DNA from: Gammaproteobacteria bacterium
GTDB lineage: Bacteria; Pseudomonadota; Gammaproteobacteria; SZUA-229
Assembly (NCBI GenBank): GCA_015488295.1
Contig: WFOC01000019.1
Coordinates: 1 to 52,216 of the forward strand
Direction: 5' to 3'
DNA: 52,216 bases
Shown here: positions 1 to 9,550 of the stretch, in pieces
Layout: every line of letters starts with the position of its first letter
Numbering within the stretch: the stretch's first letter is position 1
Notes under the pieces: model-generated
What the model was told of the DNA's origin: nothing
The model's database searches: none
The model's input: only the letters and a program-made list of their open reading frames with translations
Made by a program: the position numbers and the translations under genes

Positions 1-893
1 ATATTAGACATGCCCTGGCCGATAAATTCCTGGTTGGAATCGATGCGCTGGTTGGACTTGTTGGCCACCGCACGGCTGATCGACACCGCCTCGATCAGAC
101 CCAGTAGAGCGACAGCAAACGCTTCGGGAGCCAGCATTTTGATGGTGGTGATGGAAAAATCAGGGGTGGACAGCGGTGGCAGCTGTGCCGGAATTTCACC
201 AACCAGCTTGATACCATCGGTCGAGTCCTTGAATAAAATGGCGATGACACTGCCGACAATCATGCCGAGCAGCAGGTTCGGTGCTTTCGGCATAAACTTT
301 TTCGAAAGCAGTGCGGTTGCCAGCGTCGCCAGCGCGATGATAATCAGGTAGATATTAAACTGGTCGATGCCGGAAAACATATCGGCCCAGGTGTGCAAAA
401 AGGATTCGCCCTTGGGCACAAAAATACCGGTGATGTGCTTCAGCTGGCTGGTCGCGATAAGGATGGCGGCACCAGCCGTGAAGCCGATAACAACCGTGTG
501 TGAAACGAAATTAACCAGTGAACCCAGTCGTGCCAGGCCGAATGCCAGCTGGTAAACGCCGGCAAGAAATGTCAGCGTTAAAGTCAGTGACAGAAACTCC
601 GGTGTGCCCGGCGTGGCGTGGTGACTGATGGCGGAAAAGACCACGATGGAAATTGCCGTGGTCGGCCCCGACACCAGATGAAACGATGAGCCGAACAAAG
701 CGGCGATGATGGGTGTGACCATCGCCGTATACAAACCGTATTCCGGCGGCAGGCCGGCGATGGTTGCAAAAGCAACGCCCTGTGGCAGGACGATGACTGC
801 GCCGGTCAGGCCAGCGATAAAGTCAGCCTTGAGTGTTGCCGGGGTGACCAGTTTAAACCAGGCGAGGAAGGGGAAAATTGATTCTAATTTCAT
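1..893 (-). CDS. SulP family inorganic anion transporter (3' end truncated by window edge)
   Basis: Minus-strand translation from ATG at 893 reads MKLESIFPFLAWFKLVTPATLKADFIAGLTGAVIVLPQGVAFATIAGLPPEYGLYTAMVTP..., a typical SulP N-terminus; it runs off the window near an N-Q-E-F-I-G-Q-G-M-S-N motif. Confidence 0.88.
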   Translation of the reverse strand, partial: MKLESIFPFLAWFKLVTPATLKADFIAGLTGAVIVLPQGVAFATIAGLPPEYGLYTAMVTPIIAALFGSSFHLVSGPTTAISIVVFSAISHHATPGTPEFLSLTLTLTFLAGVYQLAFGLARLGSLVNFVSHTVVIGFTAGAAILIATSQLKHITGIFVPKGESFLHTWADMFSGIDQFNIYLIIIALATLATALLSKKFMPKAPNLLLGMIVGSVIAILFKDSTDGIKLVGEIPAQLPPLSTPDFSITTIKMLAPEAFAVALLGLIEAVSISRAVANKSNQRIDSNQEFIGQGMSN

Positions 894-970
894 TTGTTAC
901 CAGTATTTGTGAGTGATCCTTGATGCCATGTTTATGACATGACGTTTTTGCTAGCCGTGCTCGGTAGTCG

Positions 971-1210
971 TCAGTGGCTTAATGCTTTCAGTACAGCTTT
1001 GGGTTCTTTGGCAACCACATTAAGTAAAACCAGAGCAGGGCCCTGGGGGGTGCGGTCACCGCGTTCCCAGTGGCGTAATGTGCTAACGCTGATGCCAAAC
1101 GCCAGAGCGAATTCATTTTGAGACATGCCCGTTCGAGCTCGAATATTTTTTACATCAACAGGTGTAAATTCGCGGACTTTTGCCTTTTCGCGAACTATCG
1201 CTTTGCCCAT
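971..1210 (-). CDS. Helix-turn-helix transcriptional regulator, HigA/NadS-type antitoxin-like
   Basis: 79 aa ORF with XRE HTH pattern (IRARTGMSQNEFALAFGISVSTLRHWERGDRTPQGPA). Confidence 0.75.
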   Translation of the reverse strand: MGKAIVREKAKVREFTPVDVKNIRARTGMSQNEFALAFGISVSTLRHWERGDRTPQGPALVLLNVVAKEPKAVLKALSH

Positions 1211-1467
1211 TATTGTTCCCCATCGCTTGCCTCCATGATCTGGAGTAACGAAGTAAATTTGCGGAGCCTGTGTTCAATTTTGAACGCAGCTTCTCAGGTG
1301 GTTGGTACTGAAATTCAGGTCGTTCGACGTGGATTTTGCGCGACGAAGTCTAATCCATTGGATTACCTTTGTCAATGTGGGAGGCTTGCTGGGCCAATGT
1401 TCCGGCCGCTGAAGCAGGGGCTTAAAAGCCGGGCGGCAGCCGTTTTTACTGCCGCCTGGTGGGTTTG

Positions 1468-2910
1468 TTACAGTGCGGGAGAGTGAATCAGCATCATCTT
1501 TTCGATTTGCATATCGCGGAAAGTGTGAGGGATGCCGCCGACACCGTAGCCGGAATGTTTCAGCCCGGCGAATGGCATCCAGTCGACGCGGAAGGCAGTG
1601 TGGTCATTGACCATGACAGCGGAGGCTTCAAGCTGGTTGAAGGCGTGCATGCAGGTATCGATGTTGCTGGAAAATACCGCTGCCTGAAAAGCCACGTCCA
1701 GGCCGTTGGCGCGTGCGATAGCATCATCAATATCTTCATATTCATAAACGCAGATAACCGGGCCGAAGACTTCGTTTTGCGAGATGATGGCATCGTCCGG
1801 TGGATTGAGTAACACCGTGGCCTGGTAGCAGCTGTCAGAAATTTTTTCGCCACCGGTAATCAGTTCAGCACCTTTGTCGATGGATTCTTTTACCCACTTA
1901 TCAATGCGTTCTGTTTCGGTGTGGCGAATCAGCGGGCCGATGTCGGTATCGGCCAGTGTCGGGTCGCCGACCTTCATATTGTTGCCGGCCTCGGCAATTT
2001 TTTCCGCCAGTGTGCGGGCGATGCTTTTTTCCGCATATACCCGTTGCACCGAAACACAGACCTGACCGGCGTGATAGAAACCGGCTTTGGCTAATGCTGC
2101 CACGGTATTGTCGATGCTGGCATCCTGTGCCACGATGACCGGTGCCACGCCGCCGTGTTCCAGTGCGCAGCGGGTGCCGTTGGCCAGTTTCGAGCGCAGC
2201 ATCCAGCCCACCCGCGCACTGCCGATGAAGCTGAAAAAGCCGACACGGGGATCGGTGACCAGCTTTTCTGCAGCTTCGTGGTCGGTGGTAACGATGCCCT
2301 GGCACCAGCCTTCGGGCAGTCCGGCTTCGTATAAAATATTGATCAAGCGGAAGCAGGACAGTGGCGTGTCTTCCGCCGGTTTAATAATGACCGGGCAGCC
2401 GGCGGCTACTGCCGGGCCGATTTGATGCACTGCCAGATTGAGTGGATGATTGAAGGCGCTGACGGCGGCGACCACACCGATGGGTTCACGGGTGGTGAAG
2501 GCCAGGCGGTTCATTGAGGCAGCATTGCGGCGCATGGGGATTTCCTCGCCGTGTTCACTGCGAATGACTTCGACACAGTTTTTCATGCCGTCGATGGCAC
2601 GGGCGACTTCCACTTTGGAGTCGGCCAGCGGCTTGCCTCCTTCACGCGCGGCTTCAATGGCAAGTTCGTCAAAACGTGATTGCATGATGTCAGCAGCTTT
2701 TTCCAGAACATTGATACGCTGCTGCGCGCTCAGCCAGTTCTTTTTGTCGGCGAAAAGTTTGTGCGCTGTGGCCAGTGCAGTTTCCACTGCACTGGCATCG
2801 CCGGTTTCGATGGTCGCAATGTGCGCACCGTCATAAGGTGCGGTGACGTTGACAGTACCGGCAGCGGTGGCACCAGGAACGAGAAGTTTGAAATGGTCTG
2901 ACATGTTCAT
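1468..2910 (-). CDS. NAD(P)-dependent aldehyde dehydrogenase family protein
   Basis: 480 aa; ALDH motifs (AFNHPLNLAVHQIGPAVAAGCPVIIKPAEDTPLS, FIGSARVG, ALEHGGVAPVIV, AGQVCVSVQRVY, NEVFGPVICVYEY). Confidence 0.9.
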   Translation of the reverse strand: MNMSDHFKLLVPGATAAGTVNVTAPYDGAHIATIETGDASAVETALATAHKLFADKKNWLSAQQRINVLEKAADIMQSRFDELAIEAAREGGKPLADSKVEVARAIDGMKNCVEVIRSEHGEEIPMRRNAASMNRLAFTTREPIGVVAAVSAFNHPLNLAVHQIGPAVAAGCPVIIKPAEDTPLSCFRLINILYEAGLPEGWCQGIVTTDHEAAEKLVTDPRVGFFSFIGSARVGWMLRSKLANGTRCALEHGGVAPVIVAQDASIDNTVAALAKAGFYHAGQVCVSVQRVYAEKSIARTLAEKIAEAGNNMKVGDPTLADTDIGPLIRHTETERIDKWVKESIDKGAELITGGEKISDSCYQATVLLNPPDDAIISQNEVFGPVICVYEYEDIDDAIARANGLDVAFQAAVFSSNIDTCMHAFNQLEASAVMVNDHTAFRVDWMPFAGLKHSGYGVGGIPHTFRDMQIEKMMLIHSPAL

Positions 2911-2946
2911 TCTCTTTTTTTAAGGTTTAAAAACAAAGGAAAACTA

Positions 2947-3016
2947 TCCACAGATGAACACAGATAAAATATTTCAACCGTTTTTACATCTGTGTTTATC
3001 TGCGTTCATCTGTGGA
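2947..3016. repeat. Intergenic inverted repeat, tccacagatgaacacagataaa ... tttatctgcgttcatctgtgga
   Basis: Near-perfect complementary arms flanking a short spacer; second copy at 15099-15178. Confidence 0.85.
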
Positions 3017-3034
3017 CCAATAAGTTTTTTAGTT

Positions 3035-4687
3035 TTAAATCGGGCAACAAATATTACCCAGCCGTTCGGTTAATAATAAATTCTCACGGTAATCAATTGG
3101 CACTACGATCAGGCTGGGACCTTCTTCGGCAAATGCCTTTTCCAGGGTGTCAATCAGGTCGCGGCTGTTTTCAACCCTGTGTCCCGACCAGCCGAATGAC
3201 TCGGCCAGTTTCAGCCAGTCCGGATTGCCGAAGGACAGGTCGGTGTGTTTGCCGAATTCGTTCTGTTGTTTCCAGGCGATCAGGCCGTACTCATGGTCTT
3301 CCCAGATCATGGTAACGATGTTGACCTTGAGCCGTTTGGCGGTTTCCATTTCCTGCACGTTCATCAGATAGCCGGCATCACCGGAAATGGAAAGAATGCG
3401 TTTTTCAGGATGGATCAGTGCGGCCGAGATAGCACCGGGCAGGGCAAAGCCCATGGAGCAGAAGCCGTTGGGAATGAGGCAGGTATTGGGCTCGTGGCAT
3501 TGATAGTGGCGCGCAATCCACATTTTGTGTGCGCCGACATCGGACAGCAGGATGTCGTGCGGCCCCATAACCTGGCGGCAGTCCCACAGAACTTTTTGCG
3601 GGCGGATGCAGCCTTCGGTGTCGTCGTCTTTGTGCATGGCGATTTCCTGCTGCATGCTGAGGCGGGTGGCTTTCTGTTCATCGCGGTCGAATGTCAGGCC
3701 GCCGTTGGCATCGACACGCTGGTTCAGCATCCACAGTGTGTGCGCCAGATCACCGATCAGCTCGGTTTTAGGGTGGTAATCGGCATCGATTTCGGCCGGC
3801 AGGAAATCGGCATGGATGATTTGCCGCCTGCGGTTTTTGTTCCACAGGCGCGGGTGGTATTCCACCATGTCGTAACCCAGGGTGATGACCACGTCGGCAT
3901 TTTCCAGGGTGCAGGCGACCACATCACGTGCCTGCAGGCCAACGGTGTACAGGCAGTAGTCGGCATCCATATCGACACAGCCCTTGGCCATGAAGGTGTT
4001 GATGACACCGATGCCGGTTTTTTCACAGAACAGGCGCAGCTGCTTGCTGGCGCGGCGACGGATGCAACCGTTGCCGGCGAGGATGATCGGGTTCTTTGCT
4101 TTTTTCAGTAATTCAAACGCCTGGTTGACGATTTTGTCGTCAGCCACCGAGCGGCGAAAACGATACGGCTCCATTGGCTCGGTGGTGGTTGGCAGTTTGG
4201 CGATGTCTTCCGGCAGTTCGATGTGGACTGCGCCGGGTTTTTCCGAGCGTGCCAGACGCACCGCCTTGCGGATGATTTCCGGGATGTTGTCCTGATGCAA
4301 AACCGTGGTGGCCCATTTGGTAACCGGCTCGAACATTTTCACCACATCCATGATCTGATGGGATTCTTTGTGCAGGCGTTGTGATGAGCCCTGGCCGGTG
4401 AGCGCCAGCATGGGGGCATGGTCCATATTGGAATCAGCAACGCCGGTAATCAGGTTGGTGGCACCGGGGCCGAGTGTGCCCAGGCAGCCGGCGGCATTGC
4501 CGGTGAGACGGCCATAGATTTCGGCCATGAATGCTGCGCCCTGTTCATGTCGGGTAAGAATAAATTTAATCTTTTCTGATTTTTCCAGTGAGATCATGAA
4601 GTCGGCATTTTCCTCGCCGGGTACGCCGAAGATATATTCGATGCCTTCTTCTTCCAGGCATTTCACAAACAGATCGGATGCTTTCAT
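3035..4687 (-). CDS. Acetolactate synthase large-subunit-like thiamine pyrophosphate enzyme
   Basis: 550 aa; TPP enzyme motifs (MKASDLFVKCLEEEGIEYIFGVPGEENADFM, RHEQGAAFMAEIYGRLTG, GPGATNLITGVADSNMDHAPMLALTGQ, ISGDAGYLMNVQEMETA). Confidence 0.88.
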   Translation of the reverse strand: MKASDLFVKCLEEEGIEYIFGVPGEENADFMISLEKSEKIKFILTRHEQGAAFMAEIYGRLTGNAAGCLGTLGPGATNLITGVADSNMDHAPMLALTGQGSSQRLHKESHQIMDVVKMFEPVTKWATTVLHQDNIPEIIRKAVRLARSEKPGAVHIELPEDIAKLPTTTEPMEPYRFRRSVADDKIVNQAFELLKKAKNPIILAGNGCIRRRASKQLRLFCEKTGIGVINTFMAKGCVDMDADYCLYTVGLQARDVVACTLENADVVITLGYDMVEYHPRLWNKNRRRQIIHADFLPAEIDADYHPKTELIGDLAHTLWMLNQRVDANGGLTFDRDEQKATRLSMQQEIAMHKDDDTEGCIRPQKVLWDCRQVMGPHDILLSDVGAHKMWIARHYQCHEPNTCLIPNGFCSMGFALPGAISAALIHPEKRILSISGDAGYLMNVQEMETAKRLKVNIVTMIWEDHEYGLIAWKQQNEFGKHTDLSFGNPDWLKLAESFGWSGHRVENSRDLIDTLEKAFAEEGPSLIVVPIDYRENLLLTERLGNICCPI

Positions 4688-4929
4688 AGGGTTCCCTGAT
4701 GGTTGTTGTTGTGCGGGTGATTGTTATGAGAGTAACAGTTTTTATTAGTTCCGTTTGGTTCATCTGTGTTTGGTTATGGGCGGTCAGGTTTGGGTATGGT
4801 GGTCGTGGTGTACCTTATACCGGCTGGCATAAGCTGCCTGCAAAATTTGTTCGGGCTTGCGGTACGGGCGTGGCTCTGTGGTATTATTGTTGTATAACTT
4901 TTCAGGAAACTGCCCAGGAGATTACTGCC

Positions 4930-5457
4930 ATGCGGACACAGAATCTAAAACTTCAGCTCATCACCATTTCAGGCATCATCTTTGCGCTGGCAATGTTTCG
5001 TTTGTTACCGCATTTGCCGAATGTTTCGCCGGTGGCGGCCATGGCCCTGTTTGGTGGCGCTTATTTTGCGGACAAACGCGTGGCATTTGTTGTGCCTTTC
5101 GCGGCGTTGTTTCTCAGTGATCTGGTGCTGGGGCTGCATAACTCCATGGTTTTTGTTTACGCCGGCTTTGCCCTCACCGTGGCGATTGGCTTTTTGCTGA
5201 AGAACCGGGTTTCCGTGACCAACACGGCATTTGCCATGGTGGTTTCGTCCGTGCTGTTCTTTCTGCTGACAAATTTCGGTGCCTGGATGATGTCCGGTAT
5301 TTATCCGCAAACAGCTGCAGGTTTGATGCAGGCTTATGTGGCGGGCATTCCTTTCTTCCAGAATTCTTTATTGGGCAATCTGGTATTTGCTGCGGTAATT
5401 TTCGGCGGTTATCATTTGCTGCAGGAAAACGTACCCGTTCTCAAGAAGCAGTTTTAA
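4930..5457 (+). CDS. DUF6580-like integral membrane protein (putative transport S-component-like)
   Basis: Internal ATG at 4930 gives MRTQNLKLQLITISGIIFALAMFRLLPHLPNVSPVAAMALFGGAYFADKR...; hydrophobic with the family-like FRLLPHLPNVSPVAAMALFGGAYF pattern. The upstream part of the longer ORF (4699) is unlikely to be coding. Confidence 0.7.
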   Translation: MRTQNLKLQLITISGIIFALAMFRLLPHLPNVSPVAAMALFGGAYFADKRVAFVVPFAALFLSDLVLGLHNSMVFVYAGFALTVAIGFLLKNRVSVTNTAFAMVVSSVLFFLLTNFGAWMMSGIYPQTAAGLMQAYVAGIPFFQNSLLGNLVFAAVIFGGYHLLQENVPVLKKQF

Positions 5458-5513
5458 ATTGTGAATGTTTAATTTTGAATTAAAAACTCACAATTAAACA
5501 TTAAACATTGCTT

Positions 5514-6287
5514 TTAAGGCTTAAGGCCAACGCCCAGGCGCAACAGTCGCAGTGCAAAATAATACAGCACCACGATAAACGCGATGATGATAATGAACGC
5601 GTTTGCTACCTCGATATCACTCACCCCCAGTATGCCGTAATGAAACGCGTTCACCATGTACAGAATGGGGTTGGCCAGTGAGACCTGCTGCCAGATTTCA
5701 GGCAGCATCTTGATTGAATAAAAAACCCCGCCGAGATAGATCAGCGGGGTTAAGACAAAGGTCGGGATGATGGTGATGTCATCAAAACTTCTGGCGTAGG
5801 CGGCGTTGATGAAGCCGGCCAGCGAGAATAAAACCGAGGTCAGGATCACCACCGAAAAAGTTACCAGATAGCTGTGAACCTGCAGGTCTGAAAAATACAT
5901 CGATACCACGGTTGCGACAAAACCGACGATCAGGCCGCGGGCGACACCACCGGCAACAAAGCCGAGCAGGATGATGTTGTTCGGCAGCGGCGAGACCAGC
6001 ATTTCTTCCACGCTGTGATGAAATTTGGCGCTGAAAAAAGATGACACCACGTTGGCGTAGGAATTGGTGATCACCGCCATCAGGATCAGGCCGGGCACGA
6101 TGTAATCCATGTATTTGTAACCGTTGATGTCGCTGATCTGGCTGCCGATGACCTGGCCGAAAATAATAAAATACAGCGCGATGGTGATTGCTGGCGGCAG
6201 GATAGTCTGTATCCAGATGCGGATGAAGCGCAGGTATTCCTTGATGAAAATGGTCTTCAGTGCGACCATCTGCTGGCTGAAATTCAT
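5514..6287 (-). CDS. ABC-2 type transporter permease (YadH-like)
   Basis: Start at MNFSQQMVALKTIFIKEYLRFIRIWIQTILPPAITIALYFIIFG; membrane-spanning, adjacent to and overlapping the ATPase gene. Confidence 0.88.
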   Translation of the reverse strand: MNFSQQMVALKTIFIKEYLRFIRIWIQTILPPAITIALYFIIFGQVIGSQISDINGYKYMDYIVPGLILMAVITNSYANVVSSFFSAKFHHSVEEMLVSPLPNNIILLGFVAGGVARGLIVGFVATVVSMYFSDLQVHSYLVTFSVVILTSVLFSLAGFINAAYARSFDDITIIPTFVLTPLIYLGGVFYSIKMLPEIWQQVSLANPILYMVNAFHYGILGVSDIEVANAFIIIIAFIVVLYYFALRLLRLGVGLKP

Positions 6288-7225
6288 GTCCGGCTTCCTT
6301 CTTGATTGCTGTTGTTTTTGTTGTTTGTCATCGAGATGAACAGCTGTTCCAGCCGGTTGGTTTTGTTCTTCATGCTCACCACTTCGATGTCGCATTTATG
6401 CAGTGCCTGAAAAACGTCGCTGATGTTCTGCTGTTGATTGATGTCGACTTCCAGCGTGGTTTCATCGATCAGCCTGACCACGTGTGCGCCACAGTCGGGC
6501 AGGGTATTGATGGCCTTGCTCAGATACAGGATAAAGGTTTCGACGTGCAGCCGGTCCAGTAGCGAGCGCATCTGTGTTTGCTCGATGGTGATGCCGTGGT
6601 CGATGATGGCGATGTTGTTGCACAGGCTTTCGGCCTCTTCCAGATAGTGCGTGGTGAGGATGATGGTGGTGCCTTCCTCGTTGACCTGTTTTAAAAACTT
6701 CCACATGGAATGGCGAATCTCGATATCGACACCGGCGGTGGGCTCGTCGAGGATAAGTAATTTTGGCCGGTGCATCAGCGCGCGTGCGATCATCAGCCGC
6801 CGCTTCATGCCACCGGAAAGCTCTTTTGCTATGTCGAAACGCTTGTCCCACAGGTCGAGCTGTTTCAGATAGGTCTCGGCGCGGTGGCTGGCTTCCTTGC
6901 GGTTGATGCCGTAGTAGCCGGCCTGGTTAATCAAAATTTCGCGGATTGGTTCGAAGATGTTGAAATTGAATTCCTGTGGCACCAGGCCGATGTGCATGCG
7001 TACACCGGCAGAGTCTTTGTCCAGATCGTGACCGAATACCTCGACCTTGCCGGCGGTTTTGGTGACCAGTGAGCAGATGATGCCGATAGCGGTAGATTTA
7101 CCGGCACCGTTGGGACCGAGCAGGGCAAAGAAGTCCCCCTGTTTCACCGTGAGATCGACACCTTTAAGCGCATTTACGCCATTTTTATAGGTCTTTTGTA
7201 GATTTTTAATGTCCAGTGCGTTCAA
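6284..7225 (-). CDS. ABC transporter ATP-binding protein (YadG-like)
   Basis: 313 aa; Walker A GPNGAGKST, signature LSGGMKRR, Walker B LLILDEPTAG. Confidence 0.93.
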   Translation of the reverse strand: MNALDIKNLQKTYKNGVNALKGVDLTVKQGDFFALLGPNGAGKSTAIGIICSLVTKTAGKVEVFGHDLDKDSAGVRMHIGLVPQEFNFNIFEPIREILINQAGYYGINRKEASHRAETYLKQLDLWDKRFDIAKELSGGMKRRLMIARALMHRPKLLILDEPTAGVDIEIRHSMWKFLKQVNEEGTTIILTTHYLEEAESLCNNIAIIDHGITIEQTQMRSLLDRLHVETFILYLSKAINTLPDCGAHVVRLIDETTLEVDINQQQNISDVFQALHKCDIEVVSMKNKTNRLEQLFISMTNNKNNSNQEGSRT

Positions 7226-7392
7226 TGTATGGTGTCTGCGGTGGTTATTCGGGTTGTTTTATGGGGCGCTGTGATGTTACAGTATTCGCATTAGTAATAC
7301 GACCGTCTAACATTTTTCTGTGCAAGTATTTTCAGTGCTCTGCCGTCAGGTATAGGCGTTCGCATCGTTTTCAATGTTGGTGAGTGATTTTT

Positions 7393-7965
7393 ATGGGTAC
7401 TAAAGGTGAAGGTAATCGACAGCGCATCATTGATGCAGCGGATGATCTTTTTTACAGACGTGGCTACAACCAGACTTCTTTTCAGGATATTTCTGATGCC
7501 ACCGGCATTCCACGTGGCAACTTTTATTACTACTTCAAAACAAAAGATGAAATTCTTAATGCGGTTGTTAACTCTCGCATTGCCGGTTTAAACACCATAT
7601 TAAATCAGTGTGAACTTGAAACTGATGATGCCAGGGAGCGTCTGCTGTTGTTTAGCGATATGCTGGATTTCAGGCGTGATGATGTGGTTCAGTCGGGTTG
7701 CCCGATTGGCAGTCTCAGTTCTGAGCTGGCGAAAGATGATACTGAATTGCACGAGGTTTCCCGTCAGGCATTTGTGCTGTTGCGTGACTGGATCAGGTTA
7801 CAGTTTGAAACGCTGGGTCTAGGCAATGCTGACGATCTGGCGATGGATCTGCTTGCCAGAATGCAGGGGGTGACGGTGATGGCCTGTGCCTTTAAAGATG
7901 TCGAATTTGTTAAACGCAGTCATCAGGAAGTCAAAGACTGGATCAAGGCAAAAACATTGAATTGA
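7393..7965 (+). CDS. TetR/AcrR family transcriptional regulator
   Basis: MGTKGEGNRQRIIDAADDLFYRRGYNQTSFQDISDATGIPRGNFYYYFKTKDEIL: classic TetR HTH. Confidence 0.92.
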   Translation: MGTKGEGNRQRIIDAADDLFYRRGYNQTSFQDISDATGIPRGNFYYYFKTKDEILNAVVNSRIAGLNTILNQCELETDDARERLLLFSDMLDFRRDDVVQSGCPIGSLSSELAKDDTELHEVSRQAFVLLRDWIRLQFETLGLGNADDLAMDLLARMQGVTVMACAFKDVEFVKRSHQEVKDWIKAKTLN

Positions 7966-7986
7966 AAAAATTATTGAGGGGCTGTC

Positions 7987-8427
7987 GTGGATATGTCTAT
8001 TAAAGATGCTTATATAGCAGCGTTTAGAGGTAACTTTACTTCGACTATGCGCTGGCATGATCTGGATGCATTCTGGGACGTGCTAAAGGCTCAGGCGGAT
8101 GATAACTGGTATATTTATGCTGTTGGTGAGGCCGTGCCGGAAGCTCCTTCAGATAAAACACAGCTGTTGAATTTTATCGAGAAGATTGACGAGTTGCTGC
8201 GCAAGGAACATGACGAAGATTATTGCGGCATCGTTTATGTTGATAATAAGGAAGCGCCTGCATTCATCAAGATTTTTGATCCGAATAATCTTGGTGTCAG
8301 CTGTGGTTTCAGTGAAAACCCGCCGCTGCCGGGCTGGATACTGTCCAGAATTCAGCCGGTTGAGCTTGAAGCCGCCCTGAGGCCGCCGAAAAACCGGCAA
8401 CGCTGGTGGCAACAGCTGTTTAACTAA
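7987..8427 (+). CDS. Conserved hypothetical protein
   Basis: 146 aa ORF directly downstream of the tetR-type gene; non-repetitive, codes through to a plausible stop. Confidence 0.7.
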   Translation: MDMSIKDAYIAAFRGNFTSTMRWHDLDAFWDVLKAQADDNWYIYAVGEAVPEAPSDKTQLLNFIEKIDELLRKEHDEDYCGIVYVDNKEAPAFIKIFDPNNLGVSCGFSENPPLPGWILSRIQPVELEAALRPPKNRQRWWQQLFN

Positions 8428-8503
8428 TTTCAGAATTTTTGTGGCAAAGTTTTTAAACTTTAGTAGTATAGGCGACCAGCGTTTAAACTTTTAAGGGGGC
8501 AGC

Positions 8504-8704
8504 ATGGATAAAATGGAGCCGTCTATGAAGGCTTTTTTTTTGTTTGTAGGTCTTATCCTGTGGGCAGGAATCTGGCTGACCGGTTTTGATGTAATTCACT
8601 GGCTTTTATATCTGCCGGCCACGTTTTTTCTTATTTCTGCCATTATCGGCATCTGTCCGGGGTTGCTTTTCTTTAGAGAAATCTTCCGTGAAAAACAACC
8701 TTAG
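8504..8704 (+). CDS. Small hypothetical membrane protein
   Basis: 66 aa with two hydrophobic segments; aaggggg RBS-like sequence upstream. Confidence 0.5.
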   Translation: MDKMEPSMKAFFLFVGLILWAGIWLTGFDVIHWLLYLPATFFLISAIIGICPGLLFFREIFREKQP

Positions 8705-8762
8705 CCCGGTTCTTTCATATTCCCGATAACGCCTTTTTTGTGACTGCTGGCTACAGGCGATG

Positions 8763-9545
8763 TCAAGCCTGTTTTTGTTCTGTTCCTAAAACTATTCCAT
8801 ATTGCTGTAATTCCTGCAATGCAGCCAGTCCACCCTGTTTTACAACTTCAGGCCTGGGGTGTTGCATCTCTTTGCTGATGTGTTTGATTGCATCCAGACC
8901 GGTATATGATGTGTTTTCCTGCAGCAGGCTGATCAGTCGTGCGCTGACCTGATTGATTTCAAGAAAGTGAACTTCGTCATTGCGGTTGCGATAAACCACC
9001 AGGTAAGTGGCCTGTGCGGGGACTTCTTTCGGCAGCTTGTCCGGCCCCATGGTGTGCACCGGAAACTGATAGACCAGCGGCCAGGCCAGTGGTGAAAATA
9101 CCGGACGGCGTGCGAGCAGGTCGCCATTGGCATCGATGTTTTCCATGCTGATGGTTTCATCGGATACGTGCAGCGCCAGCTCTACCCATTCGTAATGCGC
9201 CAGTTCGACCAGGCTGGCGGGGAGGCCGGCGGGATCATTTTCATCGGGCAATCGTTCGTTTTGCAGGTAATCGATAAATTCCTGCGTAATTTCGAGAAAG
9301 TAGGGGGAGCGGCTTCGGTGTCTGGCAAAAAAATCACGCACCATCCGGTGCCAGTTTTTATCATCATAGATTTCACGCAGCACAGGAAAACCACTGGCGA
9401 TAAAACTTTCGATGTTGTTATACAGCAGGTCACGATAGATCGCCATGCGCCGGTCTTCGATACCTTCGGGTATGGCGTTCTTTTTCGGGTCGCGCAGGTG
9501 TGCGGTAAATGCGAACTGGTGTTTTGTGAAAGCAGGTAACGTCAT
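8763..9545 (-). CDS. hvfC: HvfC-type RiPP maturation partner (DUF2063 family)
   Basis: MTLPAFTKHQFAFTAHLRDPKKNAIPEGIEDRRMAIYRDLLYNNIESFIASGFPVLREIYDDKNWHRMVRDFFARHRSRSPYFLEITQEF: DUF2063 N-domain hallmark; directly downstream of the DUF692 gene. Confidence 0.88.
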   Translation of the reverse strand: MTLPAFTKHQFAFTAHLRDPKKNAIPEGIEDRRMAIYRDLLYNNIESFIASGFPVLREIYDDKNWHRMVRDFFARHRSRSPYFLEITQEFIDYLQNERLPDENDPAGLPASLVELAHYEWVELALHVSDETISMENIDANGDLLARRPVFSPLAWPLVYQFPVHTMGPDKLPKEVPAQATYLVVYRNRNDEVHFLEINQVSARLISLLQENTSYTGLDAIKHISKEMQHPRPEVVKQGGLAALQELQQYGIVLGTEQKQA

Positions 9546-9550
9546 GGTGT

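Noticed and set aside
1211-1467. Possible RelE/HigB toxin remnant (short frame ...LDFVAQNPRRTT*)
   Set aside because: Only a handful of residues resemble toxin sequence and no intact ORF exists, so it is not reported as a gene.
3245-4111. 288 aa plus-strand ORF inside the ALS-like gene
   Set aside because: Fully antisense to a clear TPP enzyme; long antisense frames are expected in GC-biased codon usage.
4690-4929. Possible riboswitch upstream of the DUF6580-like gene
   Set aside because: No recognisable conserved riboswitch core could be seen by eye; would need a covariance-model search.
5456-5512. AT-rich inverted repeat (aattgtgaatgtttaa...ttaaaaactcacaatt) between convergent genes
   Set aside because: Probably an ordinary convergent terminator or low-complexity spacer; not strong enough for a separate feature.
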